From Clostridiales bacterium (GTDB taxonomy: Bacteria; Bacillota; Clostridia; Oscillospirales; Acutalibacteraceae), in contig JAILOG010000002.1 of assembly GCA_024690965.1 (NCBI GenBank), positions 87,081-151,080 on the forward strand: 64,000 nt of DNA. The letters are read 5' to 3'. The notes under the pieces were generated by a model. The model saw nothing but the letters and a program-made list of their open reading frames with translations, made no database searches and was not told the origin of the DNA. Position 1 is the stretch's first letter; each line of letters begins with the position of its first letter. This document shows, in pieces, positions 15,150 to 24,524 of the stretch. The position numbers and the translations under genes were made by a program.

Positions 15150-15308
15150 AAAAATAACGCATCCTTTCAAGGCTATTATTTGAAAGAATACGTTTATTAT
15201 TCCGCTTTTACAAAAATGTTGTTTGTTGCCAAATACCGTTTTATCTTTACAGCGCTAAACGCTGTTTGACGCTGCGATAAACTTTTCTTTTACATCGCAT
15301 CAACAAAT

Positions 15309-15794
15309 TTAACTGTGCAGCAAAGCCTCACAAAACTCATTTATTTTACGGTTATTTTCTTCATTAGGTTTCAGCTTTGGGTCAATTAGGATAAGTGTAT
15401 AATCCAGTTTATCAGTATTCAGACACGCCTTTAGTTTTTCAAAGGCTTTTTCCGCGCCTGAGCCGCTCTGGCACGCAAATGCGGAAATATGCTTTCCAAT
15501 TAAATTATTTTCTTTAATAAATGTGCGTATCGGTGGCGCAATATTGCTCGCCCATATGGGAAAGCCAAATATCACACGCTCATATTTGTCACTGTTAAAG
15601 CTATAAGCTTCAAGCTCGGGTGTTTCTGCCATAACTGCGCTTTTTCCGCCGAAAAGAAATTTTCTGAAGCCCTTGTCGGGGTAAGTTTTTTTGGGATAGA
15701 GACGTATAATATCAGCTCCGGTGATATCCGCAATCCTTTTTGCCGCGTAATCGGTATTTCCTTCCAGTGAATAATATACAATTACAGTGTTCAT
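15309..15794 (-). CDS. flavodoxin
   Basis: A 161-residue flavodoxin-fold protein carrying FMN as a one-electron carrier. The phosphate-binding loop 'VYYSLEGNTDYAAKRIA' is at the N-terminus (Ser/Gly/Asn/Thr loop), with 'IFGFPIWASNIAPPIRTFI' near residue 75 and 'SAFACQSGSGAEKAFEKL' near 105. The spacing matches the small clostridial flavodoxin-like family that includes MioC/WrbA relatives. It lies 38 nt after the membrane-anchored protein gene and may share its transcript. The redox partner is unknown. Confidence 0.85.
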   Translation of the reverse strand: MNTVIVYYSLEGNTDYAAKRIADITGADIIRLYPKKTYPDKGFRKFLFGGKSAVMAETPELEAYSFNSDKYERVIFGFPIWASNIAPPIRTFIKENNLIGKHISAFACQSGSGAEKAFEKLKACLNTDKLDYTLILIDPKLKPNEENNRKINEFCEALLHS

Positions 15795-15832
15795 AATGTG
15801 CCTCCGAAACAGATTGTTATAACGTAATTGTT

Positions 15833-17605
15833 TTACTCTTCATCAGATGTTTGTAAAGGAGCCTCTTTTTTTACTGCCGACCTGCGCTTGCCCGAAAGAT
15901 TGATAAGCAACGATACTATCGCTAAAACAGTAAGCATAGAGAAAACTATAACACAAAATGTTATTCCGTCTGCAAATGGCATAGATGTTTTGCAAAGCAC
16001 CGAGGCGTCACCGCTTTCAAGGTCAAATGTAGTTTCATAGCTGTCTTTGTTAATATCTACGGAAGTATTCCCCGAAAAAATACTCGAAACATATTCATCG
16101 GGGTTTCTTACAAATGTATATGTGATCGGTACTTTGGCGTTCTTTTCGCCTAACATATAGTCTATGCTTATGTTGTCTTTAAAATCCGATTTTTCACTCA
16201 CGGACAGAAGCGAAGATTTGCTCTCCAACGTAATGTAGTTGCCGCCGCCGAATATTTTGCCTATGCTGTCGCTTATATTTGAAGAACTGCCCTTAAATAT
16301 TACAGAGCAAGTCAGCTTTTTTCCGTCGGGTTCGTTTTGTTTAACCTCCGCGCCCGCGCTTTTAAAATAATTGCATGTGTAGTTAAAACCCTCAACTTCG
16401 GATTTCGGAAATACAAAATCAAATCTTTTTGTAAATTCATCGGATTTATTATGCTCAAGCTGAATATTTATGTTAGTCACTTTATACTGCGCACCGTCAG
16501 GTATGCGAAGCGTGAGTATCGGTGAGTTGCTGTTTAATGTGTATTTTCCGTCGTTCCATAGTCCTTGCTTTGACCATATGCCCTTGCTCAGAGTGATTCC
16601 GTCGCCTGCGGAAGCGGTAGAGGGCAACGTATAAGAATATGTAAGCTCTGTTTCTCCCGATTTGTTCTCGGAAATAAAGCCTAAAAGATTTGTTTTTTCT
16701 TCAAAAACAAGCTGTTGCGCAAGTGCGGTGGAGGCGTTGTTGAGGTCACCGTATACCGCGTTCTCGTCGGGGCAGAAAAGAAGCTTTGAAGTATAATTAC
16801 CCATAGCGGTGCAGTCTATGTTTTGATAAAACGCCTCAAAAAGATAATAATTGCCCGACTTTGTCCAGGATTCGGCGCTGGTTGCGCCTGCCAGCTCAGA
16901 TATATAGCTTTCAAGCTCGTCTGAAAGCTTATCGTAAGTAGATTCAGGGAATGAGAGTATTATTTTTCTGTCATAAGTTTTGTTTTTATAATTTGTTGTT
17001 TGAATCTCTACACTGTGTATGGGATAACCTGTCATTTTTGAAGCGTAAATATTGTCGTAACTGCCTTTGTTTTCACCGGTTATACCGTTTACGGTTATAA
17101 CAGGCTTGCGGTTATAATTCTGCTTGTAACTCAGCGCGCTGTCGGAAGCGTCGCTTACCGCTTTTTCAAGCCAAGCGAGCATATCGGTAACGTTAAAATC
17201 CTCGTAAATGCACCAGCCCTTTGTAAGTATGTTGTCGTATACACCAAAGGCAACAATAGGCTCATAGTTAAGTATTGCTTTGAGCTTTTCACAATATTCG
17301 GTTTTTGAGGCAAATTCAAGCTTAAAGGTGTACACGGGTCTTTCTCCGTCAAGCTTTGATAAAGTCAATTCTTTTGGGCAGAACTGCGAGATAAGTTCGT
17401 CAAATTTTGTGTGAGCCGAGCCCGATTTAGCGATGCTTTCCGGCAGAGTAAGGCTTATAGTATGCTCACCGGAAAAATTGTTGTCTATGGTGAGCGCGGT
17501 GTCTACGTCCATAAGTTTAGACTCGTTGCATCCGCAAAAAGCGCACACAATAAGTATTGCCGCGACAAGCAAAACGCCCTTTAATATGTAATTTTTCATT
17601 TTCAT
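15833..17605 (-). CDS. exported membrane-anchored protein of unknown function
   Basis: A 590-residue protein not recognised. The N-terminus has a hydrophobic signal ending in 'CAFCGCNES', a non-ideal lipobox (Phe at -3, Cys26 as the lipidated residue), so lipoprotein processing is possible. A C-terminal transmembrane helix at about 546-568 is followed by a basic tail (GKRRSAVKK), so the bulk lies outside the cell. The interior is beta-rich with 'ALTIDNNFSGEHTISLTLPES' near residue 37, a style seen in LppM/DUF3153-like exported proteins (weak resemblance). It sits between a cyclase-family gene and a flavodoxin gene on the same strand. Confidence 0.6.
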   Translation of the reverse strand: MKMKNYILKGVLLVAAILIVCAFCGCNESKLMDVDTALTIDNNFSGEHTISLTLPESIAKSGSAHTKFDELISQFCPKELTLSKLDGERPVYTFKLEFASKTEYCEKLKAILNYEPIVAFGVYDNILTKGWCIYEDFNVTDMLAWLEKAVSDASDSALSYKQNYNRKPVITVNGITGENKGSYDNIYASKMTGYPIHSVEIQTTNYKNKTYDRKIILSFPESTYDKLSDELESYISELAGATSAESWTKSGNYYLFEAFYQNIDCTAMGNYTSKLLFCPDENAVYGDLNNASTALAQQLVFEEKTNLLGFISENKSGETELTYSYTLPSTASAGDGITLSKGIWSKQGLWNDGKYTLNSNSPILTLRIPDGAQYKVTNINIQLEHNKSDEFTKRFDFVFPKSEVEGFNYTCNYFKSAGAEVKQNEPDGKKLTCSVIFKGSSSNISDSIGKIFGGGNYITLESKSSLLSVSEKSDFKDNISIDYMLGEKNAKVPITYTFVRNPDEYVSSIFSGNTSVDINKDSYETTFDLESGDASVLCKTSMPFADGITFCVIVFSMLTVLAIVSLLINLSGKRRSAVKKEAPLQTSDEE

Positions 17606-17630
17606 AATATAACGCCTCTTTTATATATTA

Positions 17631-18227
17631 TCAAAACCACAAAAGCTTTTCTCCCTCTATAAGCACTGCCCTGCAAGGCGACGCCTCACAACCCGATATT
17701 TTAAGAGGAAAAGCGCTTAAAATATAAGTTCCGTCTTTAATATCTTTAAGCTTCAGGTTTTCGAGTATTGCTATATCCCTGTTTAAAAGATCATAATGCA
17801 CCTTGTTAAGCTCAAAGTCTGCGGCAATTGAGTCTGAGTCGGTTCCTACAAGCACAATGCCGTTTTCGCAGAGCGAATCTATCGCGGAAGACGAGATATA
17901 AGCTTCTCCGTTGCCGTGCAGTAAAAGCCTTTTCTTGCAATAGGGCAAAAGCTTGTCCATATCTTCGCCTGTTATTATCCCTGTTAAAGACACAACCGTA
18001 CATTCACCGTAAAAATATGAAAGCTCAAGCTCGGATACATCTTTTCCGCCCCTTATAAAGTGAAGCGGAGCGTCAATATGTGTTGAAATGTGCGCACTGC
18101 AATGAATTTCGGACAAATTGTAATCATCGTATGTATTTATGCTTTTTACACGGTTAATCTCTGTTTTCATATCTCCGGGAAAAGGCATGGCCTTTGCCAA
18201 ATCTCCCGATATATCGTGAAATATCAT
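17631..18227 (-). CDS. cyclase family protein (kynurenine formamidase-like)
   Basis: A 198-residue metal-dependent hydrolase of the cyclase (KynB/PF04199) family. The metal-binding signature HxxTHxDxPxHF is seen as HISTHIDAPLHF near residues 46-57, and 'LVGTDSDSI' near 127 matches the 'GxDxxS' block. Family members hydrolyse N-formylkynurenine or related amides; no tryptophan catabolic genes are nearby, so the substrate is open. It is on the minus strand 33 nt after mnmA and is probably co-transcribed. Confidence 0.82.
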   Translation of the reverse strand: MIFHDISGDLAKAMPFPGDMKTEINRVKSINTYDDYNLSEIHCSAHISTHIDAPLHFIRGGKDVSELELSYFYGECTVVSLTGIITGEDMDKLLPYCKKRLLLHGNGEAYISSSAIDSLCENGIVLVGTDSDSIAADFELNKVHYDLLNRDIAILENLKLKDIKDGTYILSAFPLKISGCEASPCRAVLIEGEKLLWF

Positions 18228-18260
18228 TTGCGCACACTCCTTTTAAAATATTGTAAGTTA

Positions 18261-19316
18261 TTATTGAAGGCGGTTATCTATTATGCCGCCGCCAAGTACG
18301 TATTCGCCGTCGTATAAAACCGCCGATTGACCGTCAGTAAATGATTTTTGCGCCTCCTCAAATTCAATAAGCAAGGTGCCGGTGTCAACAAGGCGAGCCG
18401 TGGCATTCTGCTCCTCGTGACGCGAGCGTATTTTTGCTTTTATTTTCAGGGGCTTAGTAAAGTCATAAATATCGGAGTGAAAATCTTTAACCGTACATCT
18501 TTTACCGTAAAGCGATTCTTCCGCACCGAGAATAAGCCTGTTGTTATTTATATCTTTTCCGCAAACATAAAGCGGATACCGATACGAAACACCGAGTCCT
18601 TTTCTTTGCCCCACGGTATAGCAAATCAGTCCGTTATGTTTGCCGACAATCGTTCCGTCGGTAAGAACCATATCTCCGCAGGGCTGTTTAATACCTGTTT
18701 GTTCATTTATGTATTGTATATAATTTCCGTTTTGTATAAAGCAGATGTCCTGGCTGTCGGGCTTTTGGGCGTTTTGCAGGGCGTATATGCCTGCTATTTC
18801 TCTTATTTCATCTTTTGTGCGGTAATCGCCTATCGGGAACATAATTCTTTTAAGCTGTTCCTGCCCTAAAGTGTAGAGAAAATAAGACTGGTCTTTGTTA
18901 TGGTCCGCGGCTTTTCGCAACAGATATTTGCCTGTGGAGCTGTCATATTCACATCTTGCGTAATGACCTGTTGCTATGTGTGTGCAACCTAAGGTATCCG
19001 CAAATTCTAAAAGCCTTCCGAATTTCAAATACTTGTTGCACATTACGCAGGGATTTGGCGTGTCGCCCGAAAGATAGCTGTTTATAAAATAATCGGTAAC
19101 GTATTTTTTAAAATCGTCACACAAATCAATAACGTGGTGGGGAATACCGGTTTTTTCACAAACAAGTTTGGCGTCGGCAAAATCAATGTCCGTTTTGTCG
19201 GGCGTCAGCTTCATCGTAACGCCCACCGCGGGCAAGTTTTGCTTTTTAGCTATTATTACGGCGCAGGCGGAGCTGTCAACACCGCCGCTCATTGCCACCA
19301 AAACCTTTTTATCCAA
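18261..19316 (-). CDS. mnmA: tRNA-specific 2-thiouridylase MnmA
   Basis: A 351-residue enzyme that adenylates U34 of Lys, Glu and Gln tRNAs and inserts sulfur. The PP-loop 'VAMSGGVDSSA' is at residues 7-17. The catalytic cysteines are in 'NPCVMCNKYLKFG' and 'SQDICFI'. 'TGHYAR', 'KDQSYFLY' and 'GQRKGLG' are all present. The length is typical. It is 13 nt from nadA. The relay partners (IscS-like desulfurase, Tus proteins) are not in the window. Confidence 0.95.
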   Translation of the reverse strand: MDKKVLVAMSGGVDSSACAVIIAKKQNLPAVGVTMKLTPDKTDIDFADAKLVCEKTGIPHHVIDLCDDFKKYVTDYFINSYLSGDTPNPCVMCNKYLKFGRLLEFADTLGCTHIATGHYARCEYDSSTGKYLLRKAADHNKDQSYFLYTLGQEQLKRIMFPIGDYRTKDEIREIAGIYALQNAQKPDSQDICFIQNGNYIQYINEQTGIKQPCGDMVLTDGTIVGKHNGLICYTVGQRKGLGVSYRYPLYVCGKDINNNRLILGAEESLYGKRCTVKDFHSDIYDFTKPLKIKAKIRSRHEEQNATARLVDTGTLLIEFEEAQKSFTDGQSAVLYDGEYVLGGGIIDNRLQ

Positions 19317-19329
19317 TTTTTCACCCCGT

Positions 19330-20250
19330 TTATTTAAGGTTTAATTCTATCATTTTTTCTATCGGCTTTTTCGCCTTTTCGCATAACTCGGGGTCGAGTT
19401 CTATTATTTCCCCTTTGCCCGTTCTGAGAATATTATAAACATCAACAAGGGTTGTAAGACGCATATTGCGGCAGGCAAGTTTTTCAGAAAGCTGATAAAA
19501 TCTTCTTTCGGGATATTCCAGCTGCAAATATTCTGTAATGCTGTTATCTGTTCCTATTATAAACTCATTATGCTTGCTGTTTCTAACAAAGTTGATAATA
19601 CCGGAAGTTGAGCCGATATAATCGGCAAGCTCCAAAACCTCGGGGCGGCACTCGGGGTGCGCCAAAAGCAAAGCATTTGGATGAAGCGTCTTTGCTGAAA
19701 CTGCCTCACTTTTTGTTACGCCGTTGTGTCTTGGACAGCATCCGTCCAAAACCTTTATGTTTTTGTTCGGAAGCTTTGAGGCAATATAGCTTCCCAAATT
19801 TTTGTCGGGTATAAACAGAATGTTGTCGTTTTCTATTAAGCTTACCACCTTTTCGGCGCTTGAAGATGTTACGCAAACATCAGATACTGCCTTTAACGCA
19901 GCTGTTGTGTTTACATACGCCACAACCGTGTATTCGGGGTGTTCCCTTTTAAAGCTTACTATTTCTTCGGGCATTATCTGTTCTGCCATGGGACAGCCGG
20001 CTTCGGGATTTGACAAATAAACATTTTTGTCGGGAGACAGCATTTTAGCGCATTCCGCCATAAATCTTACGCCGCACAAAAGCAAATTCTTATTCTTTAC
20101 TTTCGCGGCTTCTTCGCTGAGCTTGAACGAGTCGCCGCAAATATCGGCTGTTTCAAGTATTTCGGGCGACATATAGCTGTGCGCCAATATACAAAAGTCC
20201 TTTTCTTTCTTTAAGCGGATTATTTCATCCTGCATTTCTCTTATTTTCAT
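19330..20250 (-). CDS. nadA: quinolinate synthase A
   Basis: A 306-residue [4Fe-4S] enzyme condensing iminoaspartate with dihydroxyacetone phosphate to quinolinate in de novo NAD synthesis. Cluster cysteines are visible in 'LLLCGVRFMAE', 'HPECRPEV' and 'LACRNMRL'. Other family marks are 'AHSYMSPEILETADICGDS', 'YVNTTAALKA', 'FIPDKNLG', 'GCCPRH' and 'GSTSGI'. nadB and nadC are not next to it, although many Clostridia keep nadABC together. Gaps of 12-13 nt to both neighbours suggest one transcript with tcdA and mnmA. Confidence 0.95.
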   Translation of the reverse strand: MKIREMQDEIIRLKKEKDFCILAHSYMSPEILETADICGDSFKLSEEAAKVKNKNLLLCGVRFMAECAKMLSPDKNVYLSNPEAGCPMAEQIMPEEIVSFKREHPEYTVVAYVNTTAALKAVSDVCVTSSSAEKVVSLIENDNILFIPDKNLGSYIASKLPNKNIKVLDGCCPRHNGVTKSEAVSAKTLHPNALLLAHPECRPEVLELADYIGSTSGIINFVRNSKHNEFIIGTDNSITEYLQLEYPERRFYQLSEKLACRNMRLTTLVDVYNILRTGKGEIIELDPELCEKAKKPIEKMIELNLK

Positions 20251-20262
20251 TATTATCTCCGT

Positions 20263-20961
20263 TTATTTTTCTATAATATCACGTACCGCCTCGGCGGCGA
20301 GCATTAAGCCCGCGACTGACGGAACAAAAGATACGCTTGCCGTTACTACATTTCCGTTTTCATCTGGTAGCGGTTTTATTATTTCCGCTTTTGAGTAAAG
20401 CACTTTGTGGCTTTCTATATTTCTTTTTCTCAGCTCGCGGCGCATTACCCTTGCAAGCGGACAACCGCTTGTTTTATATATATCGGTAACACAAAATTTA
20501 AAGGGGTCTGTTTTGTTGCCTGTTCCCATTGCGCTGATTATTTTTGTGCCGCTTTGTTTGCATTTTACAATAAGCTCAATTTTTGCGGTAACGGTGTCTA
20601 TCGCGTCTATTACATAATCGTATTGTGAAAAATCGAATTCATTTGAGTTTTCGGGCAAAAAGAATTTATTTATGCAATTAACGGTCGCCTGCGGGTTTAT
20701 ATCATGTATTCTTGATGCCATAACTTCCGTTTTATACATACCTATTGTTGAGTTGAGCGCGACTATCTGACGGTTAAGGTTGGAAACGGACACTTTGTCT
20801 TTGTCGATAAGGTCTATATGTCCCACTCCGCATCTTGCAAGCGCTTCCGCGGTAAAACCGCCTACACCGCCCACGCCGAACAAGGCTATTCTAGTGTTTC
20901 TGAGCTTTTCGACTGCTTCTTTGCCGATTAGCAGCTCTGTGCGCTGTAAAAAACTTTCCAA
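20263..20961 (-). CDS. ThiF-family tRNA threonylcarbamoyladenosine dehydratase (TcdA-like)
   Basis: A 232-residue E1-like enzyme. The nucleotide-binding 'ALFGVGGVGGFTAEALARCGVGHIDLID' is near the N-terminus, then the adenylation site 'NLNRQIVALNSTIG' and 'YVIDAIDTVTAK'. TcdA cyclises t6A37 in tRNA to ct6A using ATP. The length of about 230 and 'RVMRRELRKRNI' fit the bacterial TcdA/YgdL group. It lies 3 nt after nfnB and is almost certainly co-transcribed. A sulfur-carrier activating role is the alternative for this fold, but no carrier gene is near. Confidence 0.85.
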   Translation of the reverse strand: MESFLQRTELLIGKEAVEKLRNTRIALFGVGGVGGFTAEALARCGVGHIDLIDKDKVSVSNLNRQIVALNSTIGMYKTEVMASRIHDINPQATVNCINKFFLPENSNEFDFSQYDYVIDAIDTVTAKIELIVKCKQSGTKIISAMGTGNKTDPFKFCVTDIYKTSGCPLARVMRRELRKRNIESHKVLYSKAEIIKPLPDENGNVVTASVSFVPSVAGLMLAAEAVRDIIEK

Positions 20962-20964
20962 AAC

Positions 20965-22356
20965 TTATTCTCCCTGTTTTTCGGCGATATATTTATCAAT
21001 CGCATACGCGGCTTCTTTGCCAGCGCCCATTGCAAGTATTACCGTTGCGGAGCCTGTAACGGCGTCGCCGCCGGCAAAAACGCCGTCTTTAGATGTTGCG
21101 GTACGCTCGTCTGTGATTATACCGCCCTTTTTGTTTGTTTCAAGCCCCGGGGTGGTTGAACGTATTAACGGATTAGGTGATGTGCCTATTGCCATTATCA
21201 CGCAATCAGCTTCAATGGTAAATTCACTGCCTTCTATCGGCACAGGTCTTGCCCTGCCTGATTCATCGGGTTGTGATAATTCCATCTTTTGGCACACTAC
21301 TCCGTTTACATATCCGTTCTCGTTTGATGTAATCTTTACAGGGCTTGTAAGGTAATTGAATATAATACCCTCTTCAACTGCGTGCTCCGCCTCTTCGCGT
21401 CTTGCGGGAAGCTCTTTTTCGGTCCTTCTGTATACAACATATACCTCACTGCCGAGACGTTTGGCGCATCTTGCGGCGTCCATTGCCACGTTTCCTCCGC
21501 CTACCACTACCGTTTTATTAGGTCGCATTATAGGCGTTGAGCTTTCGGGCATATATGCTTTCATAAGATTTATTCTTGTTAAAAACTCGTTTGCCGAATA
21601 AACACCGTTCAGGTTTTCACCCTCAATGTTCATAAAATTAGGCAAACCTGCGCCCGAGGCAACATACACCGCCTCGTATCCGTGTTCACTCATCAGCTCG
21701 TCTATTGTAAATGTTTTTCCTATTATCACGTTTGTGCGTATTTCCACGCCCATTTTTTTAAGATTGTCTATTTCTTTGTTTACAATCTCCTTTGGCAGCC
21801 TGAATTCCGGAATACCGTAAACGAGTACCCCGCCTGCGGTGTGCAGCGCTTCAAAAACGGTTACTTTATAACCTTTTTTTGCAAGCGCTCCGGCGCACGT
21901 GAGCCCCGAAGGCCCCGAGCCGATAACAGCGACTTTGTGTCCGTTTGAAGGCGCTGGAGAGGGCGATTCCGCGTTTTTTATGTGCAGGTCGGAAACAAAT
22001 CTTTCGAGCCTGCCTATAGCTACACTTTCGCTCTTTATTGAACGTACGCATTTGCTTTCGCACTGGCTTTCCTGCGGACAAACTCTCGCGCAGACAGCGG
22101 GAAGAAGTGAAGCGTCGGCTATTATATCATAAGCTTTTTCATAGTTTTTGTTTTTGATTTCGGATATAAAATCGGGGATTCTTATATTTACGGGGCATCC
22201 TTTTACGCACGGCATATTTTTGCAGTTTAAACAGCGCGAAGCCTCGCTTAACGCGTCTTGTTCGCTGTAACCGAGCGCTACCTCTTCATATGTGGTTTTT
22301 CTCTTTTCAATATTAAGCAGAGGCATTGCATTTCGTTTAACAGACATATCGGGCAC
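20965..22356 (-). CDS. nfnB: NADPH-dependent ferredoxin:NAD+ oxidoreductase subunit NfnB (GltA-like)
   Basis: A 463-residue flavoprotein with an N-terminal double [4Fe-4S] region ('CLNCKNMPCVKGCPV' near residue 43 and 'CARVCPQESQCESKC' near 95), FAD-binding 'AVIGSGPSGLTCAGALAKKGYKV' near 147 and NADPH-binding 'VVGGGNVAMDAARCAKRLG' near 285. Alone this is the glutamate synthase small-subunit family. Paired with the upstream gene it fits NfnB, the half that performs flavin-based electron bifurcation between NADPH, NAD+ and ferredoxin. The GTG at 22356 is chosen because AAGGAGG lies 10 nt upstream; an ATG at 22347 has none. No large glutamate synthase subunit is nearby. Confidence 0.88.
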   Translation of the reverse strand: MPDMSVKRNAMPLLNIEKRKTTYEEVALGYSEQDALSEASRCLNCKNMPCVKGCPVNIRIPDFISEIKNKNYEKAYDIIADASLLPAVCARVCPQESQCESKCVRSIKSESVAIGRLERFVSDLHIKNAESPSPAPSNGHKVAVIGSGPSGLTCAGALAKKGYKVTVFEALHTAGGVLVYGIPEFRLPKEIVNKEIDNLKKMGVEIRTNVIIGKTFTIDELMSEHGYEAVYVASGAGLPNFMNIEGENLNGVYSANEFLTRINLMKAYMPESSTPIMRPNKTVVVGGGNVAMDAARCAKRLGSEVYVVYRRTEKELPARREEAEHAVEEGIIFNYLTSPVKITSNENGYVNGVVCQKMELSQPDESGRARPVPIEGSEFTIEADCVIMAIGTSPNPLIRSTTPGLETNKKGGIITDERTATSKDGVFAGGDAVTGSATVILAMGAGKEAAYAIDKYIAEKQGE

Positions 22357-22358
22357 AG

Positions 22359-23201
22359 TTAATCAGCCTCCTTTTTGAATAGATTACAGGCGTTGTCATA
22401 TGCGTGCTTTTGCTCACGCGAATACATACTGCCCTTTTTGATAGCTTCATCAAAATCTACTTCAAAACCGTCAAAATCGGGTCCGTCTACGCAGGCGAAT
22501 TTTGTTTTTCCTCCTACGGTCAGTCTGCAACCGCCGCACATACCCGTTCCGTCTATCATAATTGGATTCATTGAAACAGTCGTTTTTATATTGTAAGGCT
22601 TCGTGGTAAGCGTTACAAATTTCATCATAACAAGAGGACCTATTGCTATTACCTCATCGTACTTTTCACCGCTGTCAAGCAAACTTTTAAGCGGAGATGT
22701 AACAACTCCCTTTTCGCCGTAAGAGCCGTCGTCGGTCATTATATAAAGCTTTTTAGAGCAGGCTTTGAATTCGTTTTCAAGAATTACAAGGTCTTTTGTT
22801 CTGAAACCGACTATAGAGTGTACCTCACACCCTGAGTCGTAAAGCTTTTGCGCCACCGGAAGCGCAATGGCGCATCCCACGCCGCCGCCCACAACGCAAA
22901 CCTTTTTAAGTCCGTCTGTTTTTGTGGGAACACCAAGCGGGCCCGCAAAATCACTTATGCAGTCGCCTTCATTCAGTTGATTAAGAATAAACGTGGAGGC
23001 GCCGACTATTTGAAATATTATTTTCACCGTTCCCTTTTCTCGGTCATATCCCGCAACGGTAAGGGGGATACGCTCCCCGTCGGGTGCAGCCCTTAAAATG
23101 ATGAACTGTCCCGGTTGTGCTTTTTTTGCTATATCGGGAGCGTAAACGTCCATCATTGTAACGGTCGGGTTAAGAATTTTTTTGTTAATGATCTCAAACA
23201 T
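22359..23201 (-). CDS. nfnA: ferredoxin-NADP reductase-like subunit NfnA
   Basis: A 280-residue subunit of the PyrK/ferredoxin-NADP+ reductase type: an FAD domain ('PGQFIILRA' near 31, 'RIPLTVAGYD'), an NAD domain ('VCVVGGGVGCAIALPVA' near 100), and a C-terminal [2Fe-2S] ligand set in 'GTGMCGGCRLTVGGKTKFACVDGP'. In NfnAB this subunit exchanges electrons with NAD(H) while NfnB handles NADP(H) and ferredoxin. It sits directly upstream of nfnB and next to cdaR. A dihydroorotate dehydrogenase subunit or sulfide dehydrogenase is the alternative label; the adjacent GltA-like gene favours Nfn. Confidence 0.88.
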   Translation of the reverse strand: MFEIINKKILNPTVTMMDVYAPDIAKKAQPGQFIILRAAPDGERIPLTVAGYDREKGTVKIIFQIVGASTFILNQLNEGDCISDFAGPLGVPTKTDGLKKVCVVGGGVGCAIALPVAQKLYDSGCEVHSIVGFRTKDLVILENEFKACSKKLYIMTDDGSYGEKGVVTSPLKSLLDSGEKYDEVIAIGPLVMMKFVTLTTKPYNIKTTVSMNPIMIDGTGMCGGCRLTVGGKTKFACVDGPDFDGFEVDFDEAIKKGSMYSREQKHAYDNACNLFKKEAD

Positions 23202-23225
23202 AGCGTATTCCTCTCAAATTCGGTG

Positions 23226-23295
23226 CTTCCGATACTATATCTACGGAAGCGGTATATTTGTTTCCGATACTATATCTACGGACGCGGTATATTTG
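23226..23295. repeat. 35-bp head-to-tail tandem duplication at the end of cdaR
   Basis: Copies at 23226-23260 and 23261-23295 differ at 2 of 35 positions and abut exactly. As 35 is not a multiple of 3, the second copy is read in another frame and supplies the present C-terminal residues TNIPLP and the stop. Confidence 0.95.
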
Positions 23296-24524
23296 CCTGT
23301 CGCCCAGCAGTTTGGATATGCTGAGCTTACGTTTATGTTTACATTCAGTTCGGCAGTTCCGGTATAACCTGATGTTTTGCTGCCAAAATCTATAACTGCC
23401 GATATGTCGTTGGCACTCAGTGAAGCAATTTCGTTTGATTTGCCCGTTATAACTACCGATATGCTCTTTGTTGACACTGTCGCGCTTGAGGAACGGTCAA
23501 GCCCCGATGTATCAAAGTTAGTTATTTGCAGAGTTTTGCTTGCGTAATCGCTCATATCAAATTCTACCGTGACAGAGCTTATGTTACTTATATTTTTCCA
23601 GCCTGACGGCAGTTGTGTCGTCAATACCTTTCTTACCGTTTTTGAAGATATCTCGGACATATCCACAGTTGCGATATTTATACTGTTTATATCCTTTAGC
23701 TCGTCGTAGGGGGCGGCAATTTCTATCTCCGCGGGAGAAACGGTTATAAAGCCGGTGTCAAAATCCGAGTTATCTATGCCCGTAAGCTTTATTTCCGCTG
23801 TAAGCGTCTTTTTGTAATCTACGGGTATGGTCACGTCTACATCGCTTATGCTGAGCTCTATTTGGTCGCTCTTCATGGGGTAGCCGTACATATCGAGCAG
23901 GTTTATTTTTTTGTTTATAGTTTTGGTTTCGTTTATCTCCTCGTCTATAGTCCCCGATACAACAGCTTTTTCAATTCTTGAAAGCTCTGTTTCGGGACCT
24001 GTTACAATAACCTCGTCAGACGAATACTGTGTTGTGCCTTCGTAATATCCCTGCGCAATGTTATATTTAAGCTCATTTATTATCGGCAAAGTAACCTCTC
24101 GTGAACGGTCTACCGTGACAATAACAGTTGAAGGGTACACGGATGAAGAAAATTCGTAATTTGTGTTTATTCCTATTTTTTTCGCGGAAAGCTCAAGCGT
24201 GTAAGTGCCGGGCGATGTTATTGTGCTTGCCTGTGAAGCTACTATCTCAATATTTTCGGAAGTGACAGAGCCTATGGACAGCCTGTTTCCCTTTATCGTA
24301 ACCTCAGCGGTGAGTTGCCCTACGGTGTAGTTTTTCAATCCGCTGCTTACAGCTTCGTCCGATAGCTCAATGGTAACAGGTATATTGGAAATCTTCTTTG
24401 TTATCTCTTCACCGGTGCTCATACCCATTACTACCCAGAAAATAAATGACAAAATCAGGGATATAATAATAACAAGCTTATTGTTGAAGATTATTCTTGT
24501 TACGATACCGTTTTCATTTTTCAT
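23241..24524 (-). CDS. cdaR: YbbR-domain protein CdaR, regulator of CdaA
   Basis: About 427 residues. One N-terminal membrane helix (about 17-37) precedes a series of four YbbR-type beta domains outside the cell, each with patterns such as 'TVEVTIKG' and 'VIVTGPETELSRI'. CdaR binds and tunes the diadenylate cyclase CdaA, whose gene it overlaps by 11 nt. The ATG at 24524 is preferred to a GTG at 24536. The tail is altered by a 35-bp tandem duplication. Without it the frame would run on through SEAPNLRGIRYV and stop inside the nfnA start, so the present end is a recent change outside the last complete domain. Confidence 0.9.
   Translation of the reverse strand: MKNENGIVTRIIFNNKLVIIISLILSFIFWVVMGMSTGEEITKKISNIPVTIELSDEAVSSGLKNYTVGQLTAEVTIKGNRLSIGSVTSENIEIVASQASTITSPGTYTLELSAKKIGINTNYEFSSSVYPSTVIVTVDRSREVTLPIINELKYNIAQGYYEGTTQYSSDEVIVTGPETELSRIEKAVVSGTIDEEINETKTINKKINLLDMYGYPMKSDQIELSISDVDVTIPVDYKKTLTAEIKLTGIDNSDFDTGFITVSPAEIEIAAPYDELKDINSINIATVDMSEISSKTVRKVLTTQLPSGWKNISNISSVTVEFDMSDYASKTLQITNFDTSGLDRSSSATVSTKSISVVITGKSNEIASLSANDISAVIDFGSKTSGYTGTAELNVNINVSSAYPNCWATGKYTASVDIVSETNIPLP

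Noticed and set aside
20965..22356. Glutamate synthase small subunit (gltD) as the primary call
   Set aside because: No large subunit is near, and the adjacent ferredoxin-NADP reductase-like gene makes NfnAB the better reading.
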